A stretch of DNA of 64,000 nucleotides from Sacculina carcini. Lineage: Eukaryota > Arthropoda > Thecostraca > Sacculinidae. The notes below the pieces were generated by a model. The model ran no database searches, was not told the origin of the DNA, and saw only the letters and a program-made list of their open reading frames with translations. The position numbers and the translations under genes were made by a program. Location: positions 5,294,608-5,358,607 of the forward strand of contig OU696573.1 of assembly GCA_916048095.2 (NCBI GenBank), read 5' to 3'. Shown one piece after another: positions 55,205 through 64,000 of the stretch (its first letter is position 1; every line of letters begins with the position of its first letter).

Positions 55205-56035
55205 ATGCAGCCTTCACAAGATTTTAAGACTACAACAAACGTCGTGTCCTCGTTGCAGCCGCCCTATGTTTCGCTGGGAAACATGGCCGCACAGAGTGCT
55301 GCAGGTTCTAGCGCCGTTGCTGCCGAGGTTCAGTCTCAACCAACGTTCGACGCTCGTCTACTAGCGGAGTTCGACGGTACTGGAGACGTAGCGGAATGGC
55401 TTATCAGAGCCGATACTCTGTGCAACCTTCGAGGAGTGGACGTCACCAGCGTGCTTCCGCTGAGACTCACCGGTGGAGCGTTTGCGGTATGGACTCAGCT
55501 GCCGGTGACCAGCAGGTGTCATTTGCCGTCGGTAAAACAGGCTCTTTATGCCGCATTTGCACTCGACGAGCATGCGGCCTACGAGGCATACACAAAAGGC
55601 CGACTGCGTCCAGGCGAGTCTGTGGATGTGTATTTAGCGGATTTACAAAGACTTGCGTCATTATACGGAGGCGTGCCAGAACGTGCCCTGGTTTGCGCGT
55701 TTGTCGCTGGGCTGCCTGATGAGGTGAGGCGCATCATTCGAGCCGGCGCAAGAGCCGATGCATTGGATCTGGCTAGCGTGCTGGTGCGAGCACGCAATGT
55801 GTTGAGCGATGAGCGCATGTCCGCTGCTGTCGTGCCATCAGCTGGTGCCAGTGGTTATTCTGCATATCGTTCGCAGAACGCGCGTCGAAGAAGATCGCCT
55901 CAAATTTGCAGGAGATGTGGTGCAGCGGGACACTTCGCTGCTGTTTGCCCCTCCTCGCGATCTTTTATTCGAGATAACGCGCCCGGTTCCGCAGCTTCAT
56001 CGCGAGCGGGAAACGAAGGAGGGGGAGATGCGTAA
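55205..56035 (+). CDS. Gag of element E
   Basis: 276 codons starting 17 bases after the LTR. The N-terminal part (residues 1-50) is low-complexity, then a retrotransposon gag capsid segment: FDARLLAEFDGTGDVAEWLIRAD, TSVLPLRLTGGAFAVWTQLP, DEHAAYEAYTKGRLRPGESVDVYLADLQRLA, LVCAFVAGLPDEVRRIIRAGA. One zinc knuckle CRRCGAAGHFAAVC lies near residue 240. It would assemble the cytoplasmic particle and bind RNA. The same capsid signature (VLPLRL-x-x-GAF-x-VW) is in C1. There is little room for a primer-binding site between the LTR and the start, so it may overlap the codons. Confidence 0.93.
   Translation: MQPSQDFKTTTNVVSSLQPPYVSLGNMAAQSAAGSSAVAAEVQSQPTFDARLLAEFDGTGDVAEWLIRADTLCNLRGVDVTSVLPLRLTGGAFAVWTQLPVTSRCHLPSVKQALYAAFALDEHAAYEAYTKGRLRPGESVDVYLADLQRLASLYGGVPERALVCAFVAGLPDEVRRIIRAGARADALDLASVLVRARNVLSDERMSAAVVPSAGASGYSAYRSQNARRRRSPQICRRCGAAGHFAAVCPSSRSFIRDNAPGSAASSRAGNEGGGDA
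56008..56014 (+). promoter_or_regulatory. -1 frameshift slippery heptamer between gag and pol
   Basis: GGGAAAC fits the X-XXY-YYZ rule in the gag phase, about 20 bases before the gag end. Pol lies in the -1 frame, which is open here. A G-rich stretch follows, able to pair with a C- and T-rich stretch (about 56041-56054). LTR retrotransposons commonly make Gag-Pol by this means. Confidence 0.7.
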
Positions 56036-56091
56036 GCGCCAGCCTTCTTCCCCGTGAAAATCCGCGCGCATGCGGTGGCGTTTTACCAACC

Positions 56092-59000
56092 GTGCAGCTG
56101 ATTGTCGACGGTCGATGTCTACGAGCATTGGTAGACACTGGTTGCACTGACACGCTCATACTCTCGGCCTTGTGTGCTGAATGGCGCCCCAGTAGATTGC
56201 GGATGTCGACGATGGGCAGTCAGCCTCTCGTCTGCTGTGGCACTTGCGTGATTAACGTTAAGACAACGGCCGGTCACTCCGCAACTATTGCCGCACTAGC
56301 CGTTGCGGAGCGTCCGTTGGGGTACGACGTTGTGCTAGGTATTTCGGGCATACAAGCACTCGGTGGAGTCACTGTGCTATCCGCCGATCATGTGTGTTTC
56401 TCCCAAGACAACACAACTGAGCACGAGACTGTCCGAGCGGCAGCCGCAACGAAGACACCAGCAGTGGCGGCTCCGTGCGTTGACACGTCAGATTTTCGTG
56501 TTCAATTTGATGCTACCAACAAAACGTGGACTGTCAAGTGGAAGTGGGGCCGTGGTTGTGGTCCTGATGTGCTTCACAACAATGTGGCACAATACAGCAT
56601 ATCTGCCGACATGCAACATGACTTCGACGTGGAGGTACAAAATTGGATTAATAACGGATGGCTTGTGCCCCACGACATAAATGTGCATGGCGCACCAAGT
56701 GGACTTATTCCTCTTATGGCCGTGAGACAGAAGAACCGCTCCAAAGTCAGACCAGTGATGGACTTTCGCGAGCTGAACAAGCACCTCACGTGCCACACTG
56801 CAGATGCAGATGTGTGTTGCGACCAGCTGCGACGGTGGCGTCGCCACGGTGACAATGTAGCCGTGGTCGATTTGCGAAGTGCTTATCTACAAATTCATGT
56901 CGACCAACAGCTGTGGTCGTATCAGACTGTTGTCGTCGCAGGCCGCAGATACTGTCTGACCAGACTTAGTTTCGGGCTCAACATTGCTCCATTGGTTATG
57001 AAGGCTGTGGTACAGGCGGTACTGTCAGCCAATGTGAAAATTAGGGACGCAGTGCTAGCCTACGTAGATGATCTTCTGGTCAACGAAGACATAGTTTCCG
57101 CGGAGGAAGTCATCCGGCATTTTTCCAGTTTTGGTTTGGGGTGTAAGCCGGCCGAGCGCGTGACTAGCGGTGCGAGATTGCTCGGGTTGCGTGTGCTGCG
57201 ATCTGGGTGTGAATTGCGCTGGTCAAGAGATGCCGATATCGGTGAGATTCCTGAGAAGATCACGCGCCGCTCAGTATTTTCGTGGTGCGGTCATCTGGTG
57301 GCTCATGTGCCAGTTTGCGGCTGGCTGCGACCAGCAGCAGCGTGGCTGAAGCGAAAAGCCAACAATTTATCGCAGGCGTGGGACGAACATATACTGGACC
57401 CATCATTGTACCAGCAAATGGCCGATGTAAAACGGAGAGTGACGCAAAATGACCCAGCACGGGGAACATGGAGCGTACGTGGTAGGCGCGCAAAAGTGTG
57501 GACGGATGCCAGCTCACTTGCGATTGGAGTTGTTGTGACTACAGAGGAAGGAGTTGCTGTAGAAGACGCTTGCTGGCTACGAAAAGACGCCGCCACACAC
57601 ATCAACATGGCTGAACTGGATGCCGCTATACGCGGAATGAATCTGGCTATCGCATGGGAGTTCTCCGATATTGAGCTTTGCACAGATTCTGTCACAGTGC
57701 AGCGCTGGATCACGAATGCTCTCAATGGCCGAACTCGTCTTAGAACAAAATCACAAAGCGAAATGTTGATTAGGCGACGAATCGATTTGCTCTGTGAGTT
57801 GGTACAAGAGTGTAATTTGAAATTGACGGTCACTGTCGTCAAATCAGACGAAAATCTCGCCGACGCACTCACCAGAGTTCCCGGCAAATGGCTGCACGAG
57901 AAGGAATCTACGTGTGCAGCAGCCGTTTGCTCTCGACCAGCTGATATGGTCGATGAGGGTTCCATAGCAGAGGTTCATGCGCAAGCGGGCCACCCAGGCG
58001 TTCGGCGCACACTGTTTTTTGCCCGACGCGAGTGTGGCAGAGGAGTCACCAGGAAGCAGGTGCGCGACATTGTTTCTGGTTGTGACGTGTGCAAGTCAAT
58101 CGATCCATCTCCGGCGCGGTGGCGACAAGGCAGCTTGCATGTTGATCACACATGGTCTCGACTCGCCATTGATGTGACGCATCATATGAACACGTCATAT
58201 TTGACAGTAATAGATTGTGGGCCATCCCGATTTGCCGTCTGGAGGGCGCTGCGCTGGGCAGACGCAGCCAGTGTGGTTCAACATTTGGAACAATTATTCT
58301 ACGAGCGTGGTGCACCGGGAGAAATATTGGCCGACAACGATACAATTTTTCGTGGGCGACTCATGCAGACGCTGTGCAGCAGGTGGAAAATAAAATGGAG
58401 ATTTCGCGCCGCCTATGCACCACACGGAAACGGCATTGTGGAACGCAATCACCGTTCGGTCAAAGTCATTTGTGCTCGACGTCAGTGTGCAGTGCAGGAA
58501 GCGGTGCACATTTATAATGTAACGCCGCGTGACAATCGGTCATACGACACAACACCAGCCTGCTGTGTGTATAAGTACAAATGTCGTGACATTGTCAGCG
58601 TGGGCGACCTTGACCGTGACCGGCACAGTGGGCGTGAGTCTGCTGTTGATGCGCGCGCAGTGGCGAAATTCAGTGCGGGCGACCAGGTATGGGTGCGAAA
58701 CAAAGGCGCACGGTGCACCGAAGTATCGCAGCGCGGCGTTGTCACTGCTGTTGTGTCAGACACTGTCGTGGAGGTAAATGGAGTGCCGCGTCATGTAAAG
58801 GACTTGCGACATCGCGGCCAGTCACCTGCACTGTGTGACTCGCCTATCTGTGAAGCTCCGATGATGGTGCATAGTAACGTACAACTTGACTCAACTTCAA
58901 GCGTCTCGACAGCACCAACAACGCCAACAGCGCCGGCTATGTTGCCAGAAACAGCAGCTGAATCACACGAGACTGCGCCGGTGAGCGAGCGACGCGAGAT

Positions 59001-59100
59001 GTCAGCCAGTGAGACGTCATCGGCGCCTGAACCAGTAAGACGTAGTCAACGAGGTCGCCGCCCGCCCCGTCGTTTTTGCTGCGATAATTTGTCTGATTAA
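56092..59100 (+). CDS. Pol of element E: protease, RT, RNase H, integrase
   Basis: 1002 codons from the first M; the open frame extends upstream to overlap gag, so translation probably enters by -1 frameshift. Protease: ALVDTGCTDTLIL near residue 15. RT: RPVMDFRELNKH, VVDLRSAYLQIH, RYCLTRLSFGLNIAPLVM and catalytic YVDDLLV near residue 325. RNase H: KVWTDASSLAIGV near 468, ELDAAIRGM and LCTDSVTV. Integrase: H-H-C-C finger (HAQAGHPGVRR to CDVCKSIDP) near 625-665; D,D,E in IDVTHHMNTSYL, LADNDTIFRG and NGIVERNHRS near 690-785; C-terminal VTAVVSDTVVEVNGVPRHVKDL. It ends in a basic RRSQRGRRPPRRF tail. Confidence 0.95.
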   Translation: MQLIVDGRCLRALVDTGCTDTLILSALCAEWRPSRLRMSTMGSQPLVCCGTCVINVKTTAGHSATIAALAVAERPLGYDVVLGISGIQALGGVTVLSADHVCFSQDNTTEHETVRAAAATKTPAVAAPCVDTSDFRVQFDATNKTWTVKWKWGRGCGPDVLHNNVAQYSISADMQHDFDVEVQNWINNGWLVPHDINVHGAPSGLIPLMAVRQKNRSKVRPVMDFRELNKHLTCHTADADVCCDQLRRWRRHGDNVAVVDLRSAYLQIHVDQQLWSYQTVVVAGRRYCLTRLSFGLNIAPLVMKAVVQAVLSANVKIRDAVLAYVDDLLVNEDIVSAEEVIRHFSSFGLGCKPAERVTSGARLLGLRVLRSGCELRWSRDADIGEIPEKITRRSVFSWCGHLVAHVPVCGWLRPAAAWLKRKANNLSQAWDEHILDPSLYQQMADVKRRVTQNDPARGTWSVRGRRAKVWTDASSLAIGVVVTTEEGVAVEDACWLRKDAATHINMAELDAAIRGMNLAIAWEFSDIELCTDSVTVQRWITNALNGRTRLRTKSQSEMLIRRRIDLLCELVQECNLKLTVTVVKSDENLADALTRVPGKWLHEKESTCAAAVCSRPADMVDEGSIAEVHAQAGHPGVRRTLFFARRECGRGVTRKQVRDIVSGCDVCKSIDPSPARWRQGSLHVDHTWSRLAIDVTHHMNTSYLTVIDCGPSRFAVWRALRWADAASVVQHLEQLFYERGAPGEILADNDTIFRGRLMQTLCSRWKIKWRFRAAYAPHGNGIVERNHRSVKVICARRQCAVQEAVHIYNVTPRDNRSYDTTPACCVYKYKCRDIVSVGDLDRDRHSGRESAVDARAVAKFSAGDQVWVRNKGARCTEVSQRGVVTAVVSDTVVEVNGVPRHVKDLRHRGQSPALCDSPICEAPMMVHSNVQLDSTSSVSTAPTTPTAPAMLPETAAESHETAPVSERREMSASETSSAPEPVRRSQRGRRPPRRFCCDNLSD

Positions 59101-59183
59101 TTTTGTTGTCATAGCATATCCTCTTCATGTTTCAGCTTGTTATGTCCTAAGTTGTTTATGTGATCTATAGGATCAGGGGGGCG

Positions 59184-59544
59184 TGTGGAGTTTGTATGCG
59201 TGTTTGTGTGTGTGTGTGTGTGTGTTTGTGTGTGGGGGTCTGTTTGTCTTTGTGTGTTCGTCAAAGTGTATGTACGAGCAAGTGTGATTTAGTGTTTGCT
59301 ATCCTTGTTCGTTGTCCAGTGCTTGAAGCGGCGTCACGTGACTCGTACACTTTAAGGTTATATAAGCGCTGTGTTCCATTGTGAAGGAGGAGTGAGTGAT
59401 CAGTTGCGGCCGTGAGAACTGAGCGTGCGCTTGAGTGAGTTGTGGTGCGAGATTGGTGGATTATTGTGTGTGGTGTGTGTGCGTATATTCCAGTGAACCT
59501 GTGCGCGAGTGTGCACGCAATATACAGGTGTTTTTTTAATTACA
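59184..59544 (+). repeat. 3' LTR of element E
   Basis: TGTGGAGTTTG to TAATTACA, 361 bp; shorter than the left one mainly because of a shorter GT run. The GTATC duplication follows. Confidence 0.93.
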
Positions 59545-59760
59545 GTATCCCATAGCATATGCACAACATTCAAATATTGAAATAATATTGGTGCAGTAGG
59601 CATTAGATATATGCGCTATTTTAGCCTTTTTTCCAATTTTCAAGTGAATTTGCTGAAAAATTGGTTAACGTTAGAGACTTAATTGTATCATGTTCGTTAT
59701 CCGGCGCGAAGAACTGTACTTATCTCCACATTGATATTTGTAAAATTCAATGAGTTAAAA
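59545..59760 (+). repeat. ~165-bp satellite, right of element E
   Basis: Continues the left block in register: cccatagcat at 59549, ctgaaaaattggttaacg at about 59652 and atcgacccacc at 59761 fall about 330-340 bp after their left-side partners once E is removed. Confidence 0.75.
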
Positions 59761-59779
59761 ATCGACCCACCCTATTGAT

Positions 59780-59815
<36 letters not shown>

Positions 59816-60500
59816 TCGATGTTTTTTATAGTCGCTAGACAGTCTTGACAGGGCTACTCTCTGAGGCTGGCTCACTCTTACCTTTTGCGCGCGCGTAACC
59901 CATGAATGATTTTCATGGGAATAAGTCTCTAAAAAACCGACAGGAACATCTATTTCCATTATTATACTAGTTCTTCTGTTGTTTTCAGTTAAATTTCGTG
60001 CAATGAACCTATTTCCTTTAAGACATGGAGTTGGTGACATTATGAGCGTTCTCCGGCAGTGATATATTTATAGATCAGTGACTGTAAATCGCTCCTATAC
60101 AGAAGATATTAGATCATTAAAAAAATTTGTGAAGCAGTATAAGGCAAAATATAAACTATTAAGACCATTTTTTGTACTCGAGGTCGTGTGTCTACATTGT
60201 GGGTCAACAAAGAGAACCACCGAAAAAAGGGTCTACTTCTATGCTCTATTAGGACAAGTTCAAAACTGTGGTCAAAAAAACTCAATGCTCTATTAGGACA
60301 AGTTAAAAACTCTAAAGTAATGATTTAAATTAAAATGCCAAGGTCCAAGGTCTAAATATTATAACAAATGTATATTCATTCATTGATTCATTGATTAATT
60401 TATGACATATTCACTCTGTATATTCATTATGTCAAAAAACAATCAAATAAGAAAAAAAATTAGTTGAAATTGATTATCTATTATTAGGTCACTGACGGTT
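59761..60500. other. no gene seen; TA microsatellite and a short duplication
   Basis: A TA run lies at 59787-59814. The phrase tgctctattaggacaagtt occurs at about 60241 and 60282. No conserved frame or known repeat was recognised. Confidence 0.5.
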
Positions 60501-60640
60501 AATGGACTAATGATAATCGTTAAAGTGATATAATGATAATGTATAAGTATAATGTTTATGGTAATGATAATGTATATGATAATGTGTATATAATGTATAA
60601 TGATAATGTATAAGTATAATGATAATCGTATGCCCTAAAT
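60501..60640. repeat. imperfect minisatellite (taatgataatgtata-type)
   Basis: Short AT-rich phrases such as ataatgataatgtataag repeat imperfectly about five or six times. Confidence 0.75.
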
Positions 60641-60739
60641 GATCTAGCGTTTGTGAGAAATACAAATCATGAACATTCGGCGAGTTTGAATGAAAATATT
60701 GTTCTTTGAAAAACAAAATAAAACACTTTTTCACATACC

Positions 60740-61945
60740 CTGACTCAAAATCTGAATATTCTCATTCTCCCATTCTTTCTGGTGTTACACAAGGCTCTCC
60801 TCGGTCCTCCTTTGTTTAATCTTTATGTTTTTTCTGTATGCCCAATCCTCCGCACCTATCCTATATCATTCCAAATTAATGCGGATATCCAAATTTACTT
60901 CCCATTTTCGTCAACATTTATCGCATCGACCAACTTTTGTCCAACATAGCTGCTTGTATGTCCTCTAGACCAGGGGTTCTTAACCTATTGATGGTTCCAT
61001 ACCCCCGACTGCATTGCCGATTATGGTCCCATACCCCGACGTACTTGACTGTTCTAATAATTATCGCAAATCCTATCAATTGCCAGTATGTCTTCCAGAT
61101 CCACGAGTATTTCAATCGCTTGAATTGTCTGTATTACATACGCATTACTGGGAAATAACATAATCATTGATAATTTTTTTTTAATAAACCGTTGATAATT
61201 TATACCAGTACCTAAGAATATATTCCCATACCCCCGATCTTTGGTTCCCATACCCCCAAGGGGTATGTATATCCCCGGTTAAGAACCCCTGCTCTAGACC
61301 GATAATAATTTATTTCACCCTCCGAGGATTTCTCCGAACCGTCTTCATTTGTCCCTTTCCTACCATATTCGTAATTAGGGCACTGCCTTTGATCCTCAAC
61401 TTGACTTCTCCAACCACCTTTCAAACGTTACCCGATCCTGTCGCCACTCTAATCAATACACCGTCACATCGACAAATCGTCCGGACTGCTTCTTGTTAAT
61501 TCTTATATCTTCTCCCGTCTCGACTATTGCAAGTCTCTGTTTTTCACTTCTTTATTTTTAACGCAAAACTCTCCGCTCTCTTCAGTCAATCGTTAACCTT
61601 TCTTGTCGGTTCGTTTTGCGTCTTCCGCCCAGGACACCGTCCTCTGCAGATATCCGGCAACAAGGCTGGTTGCCAGTCCCCTTGAGGATCCATCATACGC
61701 TTTGCTGTATTGCCTATAAACTTCTCCACTCGTCTTCTCCTTCCTACGTACTCACCCTCCTGCAGTGCAACGAGCGACCTTCCAGTTGCCGTCCTATACC
61801 TCTTGTTTGTTCTTTTGCTCTTCATGTGTCTAATTGGTCGACCATGTGATTCTACTTTTCTGTTTCTCTCTCCTGCCATTCTACTTCTGTTCTGTTCCTC
61901 GTCTTTTCTATTCCTCCTGTCCTCGTCCATTGCAATACATAATTA
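60740..61945 (+). mobile_element. L2-like LINE fragment, plus strand, decayed
   Basis: From 60770 the sequence follows the L2-like ORF2 (SGVTQGSP, then a SYPISFQ-like stretch and NADIQIYFPFS in shifting frames), continues after the MITE at 60971-61291, and reaches RLPPRTPSSADIRQQGWLPVPLRIHHTLCCIAYKLLHSSSPSY with PSSCRPIPLVC and HVSNWS, matching the end of the 632-codon copy at 15.1-17.0 kb. There are several frameshifts. No clear TTG tail is seen, so the 3' end may be lost where the next copy begins. Confidence 0.85.
60971..61291. mobile_element. hAT-type MITE (second family) in the LINE
   Basis: Ends CAGGGGTTCTTAACC and GGTTAAGAACCCCTG are perfect 15-bp inverted repeats, flanked by a perfect 8-bp duplication CTCTAGAC (60963-60970 and 61292-61299). 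The 321-bp body has several ccatacccc blocks and no coding sequence. CAGGGGTTCTTAACC-type ends are widespread among hAT (Charlie-like) non-autonomous elements in animals. Confidence 0.94.
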
Positions 61946-62129
61946 TATCCGTCAACGCACTATTGTGTCTTCCTCACATTGTTCTGAACTGTCTGCTATC
62001 GCCGCCTCTTTCTTACAACCCAAGTCTGACTTTTCTTACTGGAATGCGTGCTTCTGACTCTACTGCCATTATTCAATCCTGCAATTCCTCATATTTGATT
62101 TCTGTCGTATCCAACAATTATGCTATTTC

Positions 62130-64000
62130 CAATATCACCGTATCTGCTCATATTTCTCCCTTAGCCTCCACTAATTGTATTTCCTCCTTGGTTGGTCTTC
62201 TAAATATTCGGTATGTACGCAATAAAGCTAATTTTGTTTCGAATGCCATTCTCTATCACTAGTCACTCTTTTCTCACCGATACCAGGCTTTTTGACAGCG
62301 ACGTTTCATCTTTTTCTGCCCAACTTTCGCTTTCATTTAACTTCATGCAAATGAAGATTCACTATCTCGCATCTTCTAAAAAATTTTGCGGTGGTGGTGT
62401 CGATGCTATTTATCACTGTTATTTATCGTTATCACTCTTATCTAATCTACAATTTCCTTGTAGATCATTTGAATACGTTGCATTCTCGCTTTGTTTTCCT
62501 TCACACCGCAAATTAGGTATTATATTGTTATATCGACATCATCACACTGACACATCCTCAGTATTCCTATCTGAATTTGATACACGCCTTTCTTCTCTGA
62601 TACTTCCTCCCATAATTGCATTGTTCTAGGTGATTTGAATTTCTGGATTGACTCACCATCTCATGCCCATGTTTTTTATTTTCTCAACCTGCTAAATTAT
62701 TGGGATCTTTCCGTTATGAACCGCTTTGCCACTCACCTATCCGGTCATACCCTCGACATTGTGATTTGTACGCACTCCTCCAGACTGTTTCTACTCGATA
62801 TATTCACTTACCCCCTGACATGACTGATCAGACATGAGAGATCATGTCTGATCATAGCCTCATCACATTTTGTCTTTCTTTTCCTTCACTCTCAAAGTCT
62901 TCTCCCGCTTCACTGATGCTTCGTGATTAAAAAAAATTGATAATTTATTTTGTTTGTCATTTGGTTACCTCTACTCTGAATCCATCCAGCTATATATTCC
63001 TCCCACCACTCCTCCCCAAGTTTATATCCGACTCTCTATCCTTGATTAATGACCAGATCTTCCCTTTGTGCTTCCCTTTACATCATCTTCGCTCTAGCAC
63101 TCTTCCCTGGCGGTCGGCCGATCTATCCCGCTTGCGTTCAGAATATAGGGCCTGTGAGTGTTCTTGGCGACGCTTTCATTCTTCTTCATCATGGTTCTCT
63201 TTCTGTAGTGCTCGAAAATCTTTTTTTCTCTATGGTTCCTTTGTCCAAATCTAATTTATATCGTTCACAGTTACGCCAACTCCGATCATCTAGCTCACGA
63301 TGGCTGACTGAAAATCATTTCTGGTCACTCCTCTAAGCCATCTTGCTTAATATCTGCCAGTGAATTTGCCTCATTTTTCTCTTGTAAAATTACATTCTTG
63401 CAATCCAAATTACCCACTAGCACTTTTCCTCTCCGATTTCGTCCTTGCACTCTTTCCATTGTTCCTCGATCGCACCGTCTACCACAGCACGTTTTCTTAC
63501 CAAACTTCGCCGTCTACCACAGCACGTTTTCTTACCAAACTTCAGAAGTCTAAATGTCCCACTGACCCCATACAATTTTCTGCTCTCTCTGATGCTATTA
63601 TACTCCTTACTCCACTTTTCACACTTATTTTCAACTCTTCTTCCCTTCACGGTTCATTCATGTATCTTCCAAACATGCCACTATACTGTCGATTCTCAAA
63701 AAATCAAATCTTGATCCCACTCTTCCATGCAACTATCGTCCAATTTCTATTCTATCTCTGTCCTCCAAGCTTCTTGAATCTGCCATCCTTGTTCAATTAC
63801 GGCCTATCATCTTGCATGTTCTCGATCCTTGCCAATCTGGTTTTCTATCTCAGCACTCTACCGAAATACTTCTTCTCTGCCTCGCCAATGATCTATTCTC
63901 TACTTTTTCATTTGGAAATTCCGTGCTTCTGATTTCCTTAGATTTTTCTGCTGCCTTCGATCTAGTCGACCACGAAATCTTATGCTGTGATCTTGCTCAT
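62130..64000 (+). mobile_element. L2-like LINE with APE endonuclease, runs off window
   Basis: Covers the part missing from the truncated copies. Endonuclease: LVGLLNIRYVRNKANFV, an FCGGGVD-like block, FEYVAFSL, a LGDLNFWID block (D and N of the active site), SGHTLDIVI and SDHSLITF. It is followed by the ORF2 linker (LSRLRSEYRACECSWRRF, matching residues 5-22 of the 632-codon copy) and the start of RT (ARFLTKLQKSKCPTDPIQF, then [16 protein letters not shown] at the window end). The frame changes several times, including at a 35-bp tandem duplication near 63475, so it is inactive as read here. The endonuclease would nick target DNA. Confidence 0.87.
63475..63544 (+). repeat. 35-bp tandem duplication in the LINE RT region
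   Basis: The phrase ccgtctaccacagcacg with its continuation occurs at 63475 and again at 63510. Because 35 is not a multiple of three, the duplication shifts the RT frame. Confidence 0.9.

Larger units (their letters stand above)
54793..59544 (+). mobile_element. lineage-C Ty3/gypsy element E, looks whole
   Basis: 4.75 kb with LTRs at 54793-55188 and 59184-59544 and GTATC target duplications (54788-54792 and 59545-59549). A purine tract (aggatcagggggg at about 59169-59181) lies before the right LTR. Gag and pol are both open over their full length. Outside a GT microsatellite and one short variable patch the LTRs are about 99% alike. This is probably the youngest lineage-C copy in the window; no break was seen. 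Confidence 0.95.

Overview
This window looks like metazoan intergenic DNA made almost entirely of transposable elements and satellites; I found no convincing host gene and no host tRNA or rRNA gene. The reasons for calling it an animal genome are the mix of families: Penelope-like elements (PLEs) with GIY-YIG endonuclease, L2/CR1-like LINEs with an APE endonuclease and a TTG-repeat tail, piggyBac, hAT and pogo-type MITEs, a tRNA-derived SINE, and several Ty3/gypsy lineages including a CsRn1-like one. An invertebrate or early-branching chordate fits best. I cannot name the species. The backbone is AT-rich with many TA and CA microsatellites; the LTR elements are clearly more GC-rich.

Layout. 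0.7-4.2 kb: three PLE fragments; two of them have inverted end copies that carry hammerhead-ribozyme-like motifs. 4.2-12.7 kb: a repeat field built on a GC-rich motif (cccgcccg..gtgcgg), starting with seven near-identical ~450-bp units in a three-unit higher-order pattern and ending in diverged and duplicated relatives. 13.8-14.25 kb: a pogo-like MITE. 14.7-17.1 kb: a 5'-truncated LINE on the minus strand. 18.15-18.5 kb: a hAT-type MITE. 18.6-31.6 kb: a 68-bp satellite split by a piggyBac copy (21114-29215), which is itself split by a second copy of the same MITE (22007-22298) and a young CsRn1-type LTR element (23213-29131).

31.6-35.3 kb: a truncated second CsRn1-like element with a tRNA-SINE in its RNase H region. 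35.3-37.2 kb: LINE fragments with a minisatellite-bearing insertion. 37.2-43.1 kb: two broken copies of a divergent gypsy lineage, here called lineage C, one apparently inside the other, bracketed by a 133-bp direct repeat. 43.3-53.2 kb: another gypsy element (D) with a lineage-C element (C3, 48368-52870) inside it. 53.8-54.4 kb: one LINE tail inserted into another LINE. 54.8-59.5 kb: a lineage-C element (E) that looks whole, inserted in a ~165/330-bp satellite. 60.7-64.0 kb: two L2-like LINE copies on the plus strand, the first holding another hAT MITE with perfect 8-bp target duplications; the second runs off the window.

The insertions give a relative chronology from exact target-site duplications and LTR-pair similarity judged by eye: satellites are oldest, then piggyBac and D (LTRs about 96% alike), then C3 (about 98%), and the CsRn1 element and E (about 99%) most recent. 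The most interesting items are the hammerhead-like motifs in two PLE families, the higher-order satellite, the polarity switch in the 68-bp array, and the layered nests.
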